Source: Prevotella sp.
Lineage (GTDB): Bacteria > Bacteroidota > Bacteroidia > Bacteroidales > Bacteroidaceae
Direction: 5' to 3'
DNA length: 6,563 nucleotides
Assembly (NCBI GenBank): GCA_017632825.1
Contig: JAGBQP010000085.1
Location: 1-6,563 of the forward strand
The notes beneath the pieces were generated by a model. That model saw nothing but the letters and a program-made list of their open reading frames with translations, was not told the DNA's origin and did no database searches. The position numbers and the translations under genes were made by a program. Positions 1-6,438 of this stretch are shown here, piece after piece. Position 1 is the first letter of the stretch. The number at the start of each line of letters is the position of its first letter.

Positions 1-2823
1 AGCATAGGCTTTCATCATGCCTGTGCCCGCCGTATAGCTGATGTCCTTCGGCAGTGCAAAAGTCAAGGTGAACTGTCCGTTACGCACACTGTCACTACCG
101 CTGTAGAGCGTGTTCAGACGGTCGCGGAAGTAGAATGCCGTATCGATTTTCTCGGTACTGTTCTTCCGACAAGTTACGAGCTGCTCCACATCCTGCACAG
201 TCAGCGTGACCACGCCGTTGAAAGCGGGCTGACCAACCACATGACCGCAGACCCTCACCGTCTTCCCTGCCTTCAGCGTAGCCACATCTTTCTCTGTGGA
301 CACACCGCTGATGCTGTCGATGACTATACTGGCAGAAGGTGAAGCCAACCGTAGTGCAGGGTCGCCCAAAAGGGTGTACTGCAGCTTGTTGGCCGTATAG
401 TCAGTACCAATGCCATTGCGAGTCGTGAGCAGACGGTTCTTAGCCAGACGGGCTGCCTCACCAATGGTATATTGGCGGCCGTTGGCATCGCTGTTCAGAA
501 CATACTCCGTGAAAGCCTGGTTCATGTAACGGTTGTAGTTGGAATAGACGGTGCGCGTCGTACCATAGAAGGCAATGGCGCCACCCGAAGGATTGAGCAT
601 GGCGGTTTCGCCAATGTTCTCCTCTTGACCGTCAAAGGGCATAATGTCGCACGACGCCGTCAGCCACAAGGGCAACCGCATGCCTGACGACAGTTCGAAG
701 TCAGAACGGTGGACAGCCTGTTCGTGAGACATAATATAAGGAGCACCATGACCTGTATAGTTCATGATAAGGGCTCCGCTCTGCATCTGCTGGCGAATCA
801 GCATCGTCACGTCAGGATAACTGAAGCCGGTTGACGACGAAGCACGCTGATAGGCATCCCAATAAATGCGCTTCAGCTGATAGTCGGGCCAGTTCCGCTG
901 CACCATCGACGCCACGGTCTCAGCATCATTCATATGACGGTTGTAGTCGCCGTCATCGCCCATGAAGCAAATGGTGTTCTGCCAGTTACCGGCCTTCTCG
1001 TTACTTGTATAGCTGACAATCTTGTCAACCAGAATTTTTGCCTCGGCCTCCGTACGTGCCATCAAGCGTCCTACTGCCACATCACCCTTATCGGCACCTG
1101 TCAGATTAGCTCCCTCGCCCTCGTCGAGCATACAGAAGAAGTCGTCGGTAACGTAGCAGTCGGTCTCACTGAACGAGTTCTCGCTCTCGAAGCAGAGCAG
1201 GAAGTCATCAGGAGCATAACCACGCCAGTTACTGGACAGCATACGGTTGTCCCAGGCGCCGTCGCCCATCAGCAACAGGTATCGGGGCATATCGGCTTCT
1301 GTCTCGGCTCGGTCATAAAGCATTTTCAGATAACGGCGATAGGCGTTGGCATCGGGTGTACCGCTGGAGAACTCGTTATAAAGCTCGTCAGCCGGAACTA
1401 TGCGTACCCGCAGACCGTCGCGTTCCTCATGCAGCTGCTTTAACCGTTGGGCCTGCAGCAACAGCTTCTGCGTTGCCGGAATCATGATAATCATGTCAGC
1501 GAAATCGTCGGCATGATGGTCTTGGTTGGTGATGTTATAAACGTACTCGGGTACGGCAAACGTGGCTGTTGCGAGATTGGGCAGAGGCGTTGGTTTGGAA
1601 AAGCACAACGACAAGTAGTCCAGACGAATGTCGCTGCCACTGGTCTGGGTTATGGTAATATCGTTGGTGGCCTTCAAGCCTTCCACATAAAAAGTCCACG
1701 TTTTCGTAGCTCCTTTGCTGTAGCTGTCAAGCCCTTCAGGCTGTCCGTCGTAACCGGTACTGACGGTGAGTTCACCCACTTGCTGGCCATTGACGGCAAT
1801 AGTGCCCTGCCAAGCAGCATCGTATGACATGACGACAGTCAAACGGCCACTCTCGGCCGATGCCTCCATCGTATAAGTGCGACTGCGGCCGACGCCAAAG
1901 GTACGGCTATCGAAAAGATTACGACCGCCATGATACCAGGCATAGTCATCTACTTCATAGAGCGTGTGATAGTCAGCAGGCGAAGGGTAGAAGGAGGCTG
2001 TGAACGTTGTTTCATCGACGGTCAGTGGCTCGTCGTCGCTCTCTGTCAGAAAGTAGTATCCATAGTCGCTGTACGGATTGCGAGTTCGTACAAGGGCCGT
2101 GTTACTACTCCACCCCACGGGTCCGACTGCATGGAACAGTCGCTGACCGTTCACTACACATGTAGGAACTTCCTGCAGGTCGTCGGTTGCTGCGAGATAA
2201 TCGGCAGCCAAACGCTCTGGCTGTAAAGCACCGCCATAACCATAGATTTTCACCCGTGAGGGCTGAGCAAAGCCAGCCTTACGGCACAAATCGTCAGTCA
2301 GGTGATAAATGCCCGTTGACGGTACGCGAATCTTTGCCCATCGTCCTGAAGCCAGTACAGAGTGCTGAGCTGTCACAGCAGACGTAAGCCGAGTGCCAAC
2401 CTTTCTCTGCTGACGGCTGGCAGCTACTGACGCCGCATGGACATTCAACTGGAAACTGACCAGCTTCTGCATCTTACCGCCACGACTGACTAATGGCACA
2501 AAACTGACATAGAGCGTACCCTGCTTACGGGCAACACCGACATACTGCTGTATCGTGGGCATTGCAGGAAGCGCTGCCGACGTCAGCCGCTGATAACGGG
2601 CTACGTCGGTAGGCGTCATATCCACAAATTCAGGGTAATCTATTGTGACCGTATAGACCGAATCGGCATAACATGGTCCCAGCTCTTGTTCATAGTTGAA
2701 GACCGGCAATAGCGAGTCAACACGAACCTCTTCGGCAGTCAAGTCGAAGAAGCGCTGCGCCATCATGCTCGTACTCTGTGTGATGATGACGATGCCAATA
2801 AGGAGCCTTAAGACTCGTTCCAT
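1..2823 (-). CDS. porU: PorU-like C25 (gingipain-family) peptidase, type IX secretion system sortase; 3' end beyond window
   Basis: An uninterrupted frame of 941 codons runs to the window edge. PorU is the cell-surface sortase of the T9SS. It removes the C-terminal signal of secreted cargo and joins the cargo to anionic lipopolysaccharide. Residues 1-22 form a signal peptide (MERVLRLLIGIVIITQ, then STSMMA|QR). Residues 159-198 hold the PorU-typical stretch SGRWAKIRV...TGIYHL...VKIYGYGG. The C25 peptidase domain spans about 440-827: YLLLMGDGAWDNR at 515-527, DVAVGRL at 581-587, NYTGHG with the presumed catalytic His692, LTASC with the presumed catalytic Cys725, and LLGDPALRL at 818-826. The 33-residue His-Cys spacing equals that of P. 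gingivalis PorU as I recall it (His657/Cys690). An Ig-like region follows from about 840. P. gingivalis PorU has about 1,158 residues, so roughly 200 residues are probably missing off the edge. The start at 2823 puts the signal peptide at the N-terminus, and an in-frame TAA lies upstream at 2872-2874. A T9SS-secreted C25 protease is the alternative, but the N-terminal region favours PorU. Confidence 0.9.
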   Translation of the reverse strand, partial: MERVLRLLIGIVIITQSTSMMAQRFFDLTAEEVRVDSLLPVFNYEQELGPCYADSVYTVTIDYPEFVDMTPTDVARYQRLTSAALPAMPTIQQYVGVARKQGTLYVSFVPLVSRGGKMQKLVSFQLNVHAASVAASRQQRKVGTRLTSAVTAQHSVLASGRWAKIRVPSTGIYHLTDDLCRKAGFAQPSRVKIYGYGGALQPERLAADYLAATDDLQEVPTCVVNGQRLFHAVGPVGWSSNTALVRTRNPYSDYGYYFLTESDDEPLTVDETTFTASFYPSPADYHTLYEVDDYAWYHGGRNLFDSRTFGVGRSRTYTMEASAESGRLTVVMSYDAAWQGTIAVNGQQVGELTVSTGYDGQPEGLDSYSKGATKTWTFYVEGLKATNDITITQTSGSDIRLDYLSLCFSKPTPLPNLATATFAVPEYVYNITNQDHHADDFADMIIMIPATQKLLLQAQRLKQLHEERDGLRVRIVPADELYNEFSSGTPDANAYRRYLKMLYDRAETEADMPRYLLLMGDGAWDNRMLSSNWRGYAPDDFLLCFESENSFSETDCYVTDDFFCMLDEGEGANLTGADKGDVAVGRLMARTEAEAKILVDKIVSYTSNEKAGNWQNTICFMGDDGDYNRHMNDAETVASMVQRNWPDYQLKRIYWDAYQRASSSTGFSYPDVTMLIRQQMQSGALIMNYTGHGAPYIMSHEQAVHRSDFELSSGMRLPLWLTASCDIMPFDGQEENIGETAMLNPSGGAIAFYGTTRTVYSNYNRYMNQAFTEYVLNSDANGRQYTIGEAARLAKNRLLTTRNGIGTDYTANKLQYTLLGDPALRLASPSASIVIDSISGVSTEKDVATLKAGKTVRVCGHVVGQPAFNGVVTLTVQDVEQLVTCRKNSTEKIDTAFYFRDRLNTLYSGSDSVRNGQFTLTFALPKDISYTAGTGMMKAYA

Positions 2824-2860
2824 ACATATTAATAACGCAGGCAACTGGCGGTTTATTGTC

Positions 2861-3508
2861 TTAACGGCAGTTTAAGTCAAGCACACGGCGACCCTCAAGC
2901 CAGCCTTCCAAGTGGTCGCCAATAGCAACAGGACCAATGCCTGCAGGAGTACCGGTATAGAGAAGGTCTCCTGTTTTCAACGTAAAGAACTGTGAGATAT
3001 AGGCAATAATTTCATCCACACGATAGAGCATGTCACTGGTATTTCCTTCCTGTACGGTCTCACCATTCTTATCAAGACGGAAATGTAAGCGCTGAATGCC
3101 TGGCAGCTCTCCTTCAGCATAATCGTCGGCAAAGAGTTTCTCCTTCTCTATCCATTCACCGATGGCAGCGGAGCCATCAAAACCCTTGCAGATAGTCCAG
3201 GGTTGTCCCGCCTCACTGGCTCGTTTCTGCATATCACGGGCGGTAAAGTCAATGCCTACAGTGAGAGCGTCGTAATAGCGATGTGCAAAACGTTCTGGGA
3301 TGTTCTTGCCTAAGCGACAAATGCGTACCACCACCTCAGCCTCGTAATCAATACGGCCCATGTGGTCGGGCACGAAGAATGGTTTGCCATGTGTCAGGAG
3401 GGCAGAATCGGCCTTAGTAAAAATAACGGGACTGTCAGGCCGTTTAACAAAATTATGCAGCTCACGATTGTGAGCTGCATAATTCATTCCTATAGCGAAA
3501 ATCTTCAT
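2861..3508 (-). CDS. Fumarylacetoacetate hydrolase (FAH) family protein
   Basis: A 215-residue single-domain cytosolic FAH-fold enzyme. The family uses a divalent metal to hydrolyse, decarboxylate or isomerise beta-keto and acylpyruvate-type acids. The substrate here cannot be read from sequence. Visible motifs are the N-terminal GMNYAAHN (7-14), the metal ligands Glu56 and Glu58 in DYEAEVVVRI, Asp87 in GIDFTARDMQ, Lys108 in CKGFDGS, and TGTPAGIGPV (185-194). The 29-residue spacing from Glu58 to Asp87 matches human FAHD1 (E73/D102) as I recall it. The length fits the short FAHD1/YcgM-like class. An ATG at 3577 in the same frame would add 23 residues inside tsf, but I reject it because family proteins begin at MKIFAIGMNY. 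The chosen ATG shares one base with the tsf stop (TAATG), which suggests translational coupling. porU follows after 37 bases. I recall the same FAH-porU neighbourhood in P. gingivalis (PG0025-PG0026). Codons 9-19 form a perfect hairpin, listed separately. Confidence 0.92.
   Translation of the reverse strand: MKIFAIGMNYAAHNRELHNFVKRPDSPVIFTKADSALLTHGKPFFVPDHMGRIDYEAEVVVRICRLGKNIPERFAHRYYDALTVGIDFTARDMQKRASEAGQPWTICKGFDGSAAIGEWIEKEKLFADDYAEGELPGIQRLHFRLDKNGETVQEGNTSDMLYRVDEIIAYISQFFTLKTGDLLYTGTPAGIGPVAIGDHLEGWLEGRRVLDLNCR
3445..3484 (-). promoter_or_regulatory. Perfect 15-bp hairpin with T-rich tail, inside the FAH gene
   Basis: The left arm at 3451-3465 (AATTATGCAGCTCAC) and the right arm at 3470-3484 (GTGAGCTGCATAATT) are exact reverse complements around a 4-base loop. 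In mRNA direction the loop is AATC, the stem is GC-rich toward the loop and AU at its base, and the sequence then continues TTGTT, giving the run AATTTTGTT. It starts 23 bases downstream of the tsf stop and encodes FAH residues Asn9 to Asn19. The structure is certain from the sequence. A role as an intrinsic terminator or attenuator, or as a barrier protecting the rpsB-tsf mRNA 3' end, is inferred. The T tract is short and interrupted, so termination would probably be partial. Confidence 0.55.
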
Positions 3509-4458
3509 TATTCTGCTACAAGTGTGAAGCGGCGGAAAGCGACGATCTTCAGTTCCTTGTCCTCCTTGGCGAGCCACTGAGCAACAGTAGCCTTGTCACC
3601 ATCACCGAACTGGAACTCCTGGTCAACGAGGCAGTTCTCCTTCAAGAACTTCTGTACGCGACCTTTAGCGATGTTCTCGATCATCGGCATCTTCAGCTGT
3701 GCCTCACCCTCGGCCTTGGCGCTCTCCTTCAGAGCACGAGCCTCGTCGGCCTGCTCCTGTGTGAGCCATCCCTTAGCCATGTTGCTCTCGATGTGATCCT
3801 CAGAGTCAACGAGGTTGGGGTTGATACCAGCTTTCTTAAGCTTCATCTCAACAAACTTCTCGACCTGCTCCAGCTTGGTCTTCTCAACGGCAGTCTTGTA
3901 CTCCTCGTCGAGAACAGCCTGGTCAACGCTCTGTGCGTCGAGAGCAACGGGCTTCATGGCAGCCACCTGCATAGCGAGCTTGTGACCAACCTCAACGTTC
4001 TCCTTGTTCAGCTGAACGAGGGTAGCGAGGGTGTGCTTGCCCATGTGGTCGTAAGCCTCTACGTTGTCACCCTCAAGAGTCAGGTAGCCATCGAGCTCCA
4101 TCTTCTCACCGGTGATACCAGAGCGCTGTGTAACGGCGTCCTGAACCTTCTGACCATCAGCCAGTGTCAGTTCCTTCACCTCGTCGATGGTCTTAGCCTT
4201 AGCGGCGATAGCGGCATCGAGGATGCTCTGAGTCAGAGCGATGGTAGCAGCGAAGCCAGCCACCTTCTTCACGAGCACACAACCATTGGAAGTTTCACGG
4301 TCGCTACGCTTAGCAGCGATAGCCAGGCCACGCTCACGGAGCAGTTCCTTGGCCTTGTCGAAGTCGCCCTCGGCCTCGGTCAGAGCCTTCTTTACGTCAG
4401 CCAGACCAGCGCCAGTCATAGCGCGAAGCTTCTTAATATCGTCAATTGAAATTGCCAT
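3508..4458 (-). CDS. tsf: Elongation factor Ts, lacking the TDFVAK exchange motif (internal in-frame deletion)
   Basis: EF-Ts is the cytosolic nucleotide-exchange factor that recycles EF-Tu from GDP to GTP. This 316-residue product has the N-terminal UBA-like domain (about 1-55) with signature 1 at 11-26 (LRAMTGAGLADVKKAL), AAKRSDRE, a DAVTQRSGITGEKMELDGY block typical of Bacteroidales, and the C-terminal MIENIAKGR and IVAFRRFTL blocks. It should also contain a strand ending in a conserved (E/K)xx(C)(E/Q)TDFVAKN motif after residue 72. Instead it reads GFAATIAL directly into TQSILDAA. Compared from memory with E. coli and Bacteroides EF-Ts, 16 residues are missing and no frame is broken; restoring them would give about 332 residues, near the Bacteroides length. 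The gene follows rpsB after 39 bases, the usual rpsB-tsf pairing, and its stop overlaps the FAH start. Whether it can still exchange nucleotide is doubtful, and an assembly error must be excluded. Confidence 0.95.
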   Translation of the reverse strand: MAISIDDIKKLRAMTGAGLADVKKALTEAEGDFDKAKELLRERGLAIAAKRSDRETSNGCVLVKKVAGFAATIALTQSILDAAIAAKAKTIDEVKELTLADGQKVQDAVTQRSGITGEKMELDGYLTLEGDNVEAYDHMGKHTLATLVQLNKENVEVGHKLAMQVAAMKPVALDAQSVDQAVLDEEYKTAVEKTKLEQVEKFVEMKLKKAGINPNLVDSEDHIESNMAKGWLTQEQADEARALKESAKAEGEAQLKMPMIENIAKGRVQKFLKENCLVDQEFQFGDGDKATVAQWLAKEDKELKIVAFRRFTLVAE

Positions 4459-4460
4459 AA

Positions 4461-4488
4461 TTTAATTCTTCAGTATTTTAATTCTTCA
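4461..4488 (-). repeat. 12-bp direct repeat in the rpsB-tsf gap
   Basis: Two exact copies of tttaattcttca (plus strand) lie at 4461-4472 and 4477-4488, a 16-base period. On the mRNA they read TGAAGAATTAAA. They fill most of the 39-base gap just upstream of the tsf ATG. The AT-rich, A-rich leader probably serves translation initiation. The repeat may be a small local duplication, and I see no protein-site consensus in it. Confidence 0.7.
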
Positions 4489-4497
4489 ATTCTAAAA

Positions 4498-5343
4498 TTA
4501 CTCTGCTGCGGGAGCCTCTTCCTCTGCAGCGGGAGCAGCGGTCTCCTCAGCAGGAGCCTCAGCAGCCTTGGCCTTGCGGGCAGAAGCACGCTTGGGAGCC
4601 TTCTCCTCAGCAACCTCTTCCTGAGCATCAGCAGCCTTCTCGTCAGCCTTCTCGACCTTACGCTCCTCGAGACCCTCGGCGATAGCAGTGCAGCAAGCAT
4701 TGAGAATAATCTCTACGCTGTCCTTAGCATCATCGTTGGCAGGAATGATGAAGTCGATATTCTTAGGATCGCTGTTGGTATCGACGATACCGAAAACGGG
4801 GATACCCAGACGGTTAGCCTCTTTAACAGCAATCTGCTCCTTGAGAACGTCAATAACGAACAGAGCGCTGGGCAGACGAGTCAGGTCAGCGATAGAACCG
4901 AGGTTCTTTTCGAGCTTAGCACGCTGACGTGTGATCTGCAGGAGCTCACGCTTTGAGAGGTTACCATAGGTACCATCGTTCATCAGCTTATCGATATTGG
5001 CCATCTTCTTCACAGCCTTGCGAATAGTGGGGAAGTTGGTGAGCATACCGCCCGGCCAACGCTCAATCACGTAAGGCATGTTGATGCTTGCTGCCTTCTC
5101 GGCAATCACATCCTTAGTCTGTTTTTTAGTACCGACGAAGAGAATCTTCTTACCGCTCTTTGCAATCTGCTTGAGGGCATCAGCAGCCTCGTCGATCTTA
5201 GCTGCTGTCTTGTGAAGGTCAATGATGTGGATACCGTTACGCTCAGTATAGATGTAAGGAGCCATTGCGGGGTTCCACTTACGCTTCAGGTGGCCGAAGT
5301 GGCAGCCAGCCTGGAGCAGGCTATCAAAATTTGTTCTTGCCAT
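4498..5343 (-). CDS. rpsB: 30S ribosomal protein S2 (uS2)
   Basis: uS2 sits on the back of the 30S subunit near bS1 and uS3 and is one of the last proteins to assemble. The 281-residue product is full length. The N-terminus TNFDSLLQAGCHFGHLKRKWNPAMAPYI (4-31) holds the conserved GHxxxxWNPxMxPYI motif. RNGIHIIDLHKT (35-46), VIERWPGGMLTNFPTIRKA (92-110), LPSALFVIDV (157-166) and IPVFGIVDTNSDP (181-193) are also family blocks. The core ends at about residue 226 (AIAEGLEERK). From there to 281 the chain is a low-complexity, Ala/Glu/Lys-rich tail (for example AEAPAEETAAPAAEEEAPAAE) that is probably disordered. Bacteroidota S2 proteins often carry variable charged tails. The gene is separated from rpsI by 236 bases, enough for its own promoter and leader, and leads into tsf. 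Its start follows an A-rich leader with no clear Shine-Dalgarno site. Confidence 0.98.
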   Translation of the reverse strand: MARTNFDSLLQAGCHFGHLKRKWNPAMAPYIYTERNGIHIIDLHKTAAKIDEAADALKQIAKSGKKILFVGTKKQTKDVIAEKAASINMPYVIERWPGGMLTNFPTIRKAVKKMANIDKLMNDGTYGNLSKRELLQITRQRAKLEKNLGSIADLTRLPSALFVIDVLKEQIAVKEANRLGIPVFGIVDTNSDPKNIDFIIPANDDAKDSVEIILNACCTAIAEGLEERKVEKADEKAADAQEEVAEEKAPKRASARKAKAAEAPAEETAAPAAEEEAPAAE

Positions 5344-5579
5344 TGTTTTAAATCTTTTTTTGTTTACTTTCTTTTTAATTCTTGTTGTTAGAATCAGCCT
5401 ATGAGTAATTGAGAACTGAGAAACGAGAACTGCGAGGTACGTTTACCCGTGCGGTCTCAATGTTCAGGTCAAGTCTCAAAGGTTTAGATACTAAACAGTT
5501 CAGTTTCTTGCTTTGACTCTCGAACGGCCAAAAGGAAATCATTCCTATCAGTTTTCCGTTCTCAACTCTCAGTTCAAGA
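5344..5579 (-). promoter_or_regulatory. rpsI-rpsB intergenic region; putative rpsB leader
   Basis: No gene is visible in these 236 bases. The part next to rpsB (about 5344-5390) is strongly A-rich in mRNA sense (AAAAAGAAAGTAAAC, then AAAAAAAGATTTAAAACA before the ATG). This fits initiation in Bacteroidota, which relies on A-rich leaders and weak structure rather than Shine-Dalgarno pairing. The middle holds a perfect hairpin, GTTTAG-TAT-CTAAAC (5482-5496), directly flanked on one side by an outer arm TCAAAG (5476-5481, plus strand) that pairs with CTTTGA at 5511-5516. An inverted pair of AACTGAGAnnnGAGAAC elements brackets the region. I found no convincing Bacteroidota promoter (TTTG then TAnnTTTG); AACCTTTG on the minus strand matches the -7 box at 7 of 8 bases but has no partner at -33. 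The length and structure suggest a leader, possibly for S2 autoregulation, but this is inference. Confidence 0.4.
5414..5574. repeat. Inverted pair of 17-base elements (AACTGAGAnnnGAGAAC)
   Basis: The plus strand at 5414-5430 reads AACTGAGAAACGAGAAC. The reverse complement of 5558-5574 reads AACTGAGAGTTGAGAAC. The two agree at 14 of 17 positions, differing only in the three central bases. The pair brackets 127 bases in the rpsI-rpsB gap. Purine-rich GAGAACTGAGAA-like strings occur in intergenic DNA of this phylum as I recall. The pair could be two copies of a short dispersed element or the arms of a long-range stem. Confidence 0.6.
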
Positions 5580-5966
5580 TTAACGCTTACTGAACTGGAA
5601 GCGACGACGTGCCTTGGGCTGACCGGGCTTCTTACGCTCTACCTCACGGCTATCACGTGTCAGGAAACCAGCAACCTTGAGCTTCTTCTTGTCTTCCTCG
5701 TTGATTTTAACGAGAGCGCGGGCGATTGCCATGCGGAGAGCCTGGCTCTGTCCGGTGAAGCCACCACCATCGAGATTGACCTTGATATCATACTTCTCAG
5801 CCACCTCAAGCAGGTTCAGCGGCTGCTTAACCACGTACTGCAGGATGGCAGAGGGGAAATACACTTCCAAATCTTTCTTGTTGATCGTGATCTTACCTGT
5901 ACCCTCGGTCAGATAAACGCGAGCTACTGAGCTCTTACGACGACCTATTGCGTTGATTACTTCCAT
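5580..5966 (-). CDS. rpsI: 30S ribosomal protein S9 (uS9)
   Basis: uS9 is in the 30S head, and its C-terminal tail reaches the anticodon stem of the P-site tRNA. The 128-residue product has the usual Bacteroidales length. The N-terminus INAIGRRKSSVARVYL (4-19) is the canonical start of the fold. DGGGFTGQSQALRMAIARAL (66-85) contains the GGGxxGQxxAxRxxxARAL signature. The C-terminus KKPGQPKARRRFQFSKR (112-128) keeps the basic tail and the final Lys-Arg that contacts tRNA. It follows rplM by 10 bases, and the two genes are almost certainly cotranscribed. AAGG lies in the short gap, but I would not call it a strong Shine-Dalgarno site. Confidence 0.98.
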   Translation of the reverse strand: MEVINAIGRRKSSVARVYLTEGTGKITINKKDLEVYFPSAILQYVVKQPLNLLEVAEKYDIKVNLDGGGFTGQSQALRMAIARALVKINEEDKKKLKVAGFLTRDSREVERKKPGQPKARRRFQFSKR

Positions 5967-5976
5967 CTTACCTTAA

Positions 5977-6438
5977 TTATTTATACTGGTTAATATCAAT
6001 TGTAGTGGGCTTCTGTGCCTCGTGGGGATGCTCTGTACCCTCGTAGATATAGAGGTTATTCAGCAGGCTGCGTCCAAGGGGACCCTTGGGAAGCATACCC
6101 TTGACAGCGTGACGGAGCATCTTGTCGATACCGCCATTACGCTTACGCAGGTCAGCAGGCGTATTGAAACGCTGACCACCGGGATAACCCGTGTAACGTG
6201 TGTAGACCTTGTCGGTCTCTTTCTTACCGGTGAAGACCACCTTATCGGCATTGATAAGGATGACGTTGTCACCACAATCGACATGAGGTGTGAAAGTAGG
6301 CTTGTACTTTCCACGAATCAGCTTAGCTACCTTGGATGCGAGACGGCCGACGACCTGATCGGTAGCGTCAATAACCACCCACTCCTTCTTCGCTGTTTCC
6401 TTGTTGACGGAAATAGTCTTGTAACTCAAAGTGTTCAT
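5977..6438 (-). CDS. rplM: 50S ribosomal protein L13 (uL13)
   Basis: uL13 binds 23S rRNA early in 50S assembly. The 153-residue product begins MNTLSYKTISVN, the short N-terminal extension seen in Bacteroidota homologues. The core follows with EWVVIDATDQVVGRLASKVA (19-38), LIRGKYKPTFTPHVDCGDNV (40-59), INADKVVFTGKK (62-73) and YTRYTGYPGG (79-88). The L13 signature lies at about 112-133 (VKGMLPKGPLGRSLLNNLYIYE). The chain ends EHPHEAQKPTTIDINQYK, so both ends are intact. It is the first gene of the visible cluster and pairs with rpsI, an arrangement conserved across most bacteria. The start lies behind an A-rich leader (AAAAAAAGAAAATTTAGAA in mRNA sense). Confidence 0.98.
   Translation of the reverse strand: MNTLSYKTISVNKETAKKEWVVIDATDQVVGRLASKVAKLIRGKYKPTFTPHVDCGDNVILINADKVVFTGKKETDKVYTRYTGYPGGQRFNTPADLRKRNGGIDKMLRHAVKGMLPKGPLGRSLLNNLYIYEGTEHPHEAQKPTTIDINQYK

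Noticed and set aside
934..2387. Several plus-strand open frames (934-1443, 1447-1827, 1930-2226, 2187-2387)
   Set aside because: All lie opposite the porU frame, which is continuous and carries clear C25 motifs. They are best explained as antisense shadows.
2825..2827. A second ATG four bases upstream of the porU start, in another frame
   Set aside because: It opens a short frame of under 40 codons that overlaps the porU signal peptide and has no support. It may be only a chance feature of the ATGTATG sequence.
3508..3577. An upstream ATG at 3577 giving a 238-residue FAH protein
   Set aside because: The extra 23 residues lie inside tsf in another frame and do not resemble the family. The family's N-terminus starts at the ATG at 3506-3508.
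3793..4449. A 218-codon open frame on the plus strand opposite tsf
   Set aside because: It lies wholly antisense to a clearly conserved gene, has a Leu/Ser/Val-rich translation typical of reversed biased codons, and shows no recognisable domain.
4470..4700. A 76-codon minus-strand frame overlapping the rpsB 3' end
   Set aside because: It is a shifted reading of the GC-rich Ala/Glu tail of S2 and gives an Arg/Leu-rich low-complexity product.
5528..5550. A possible rpsI terminator, GGAA-TGAT-TTCC followed by TTTT on the minus strand
   Set aside because: The stem is only four base pairs and AT-rich, too weak to call a terminator from sequence alone.
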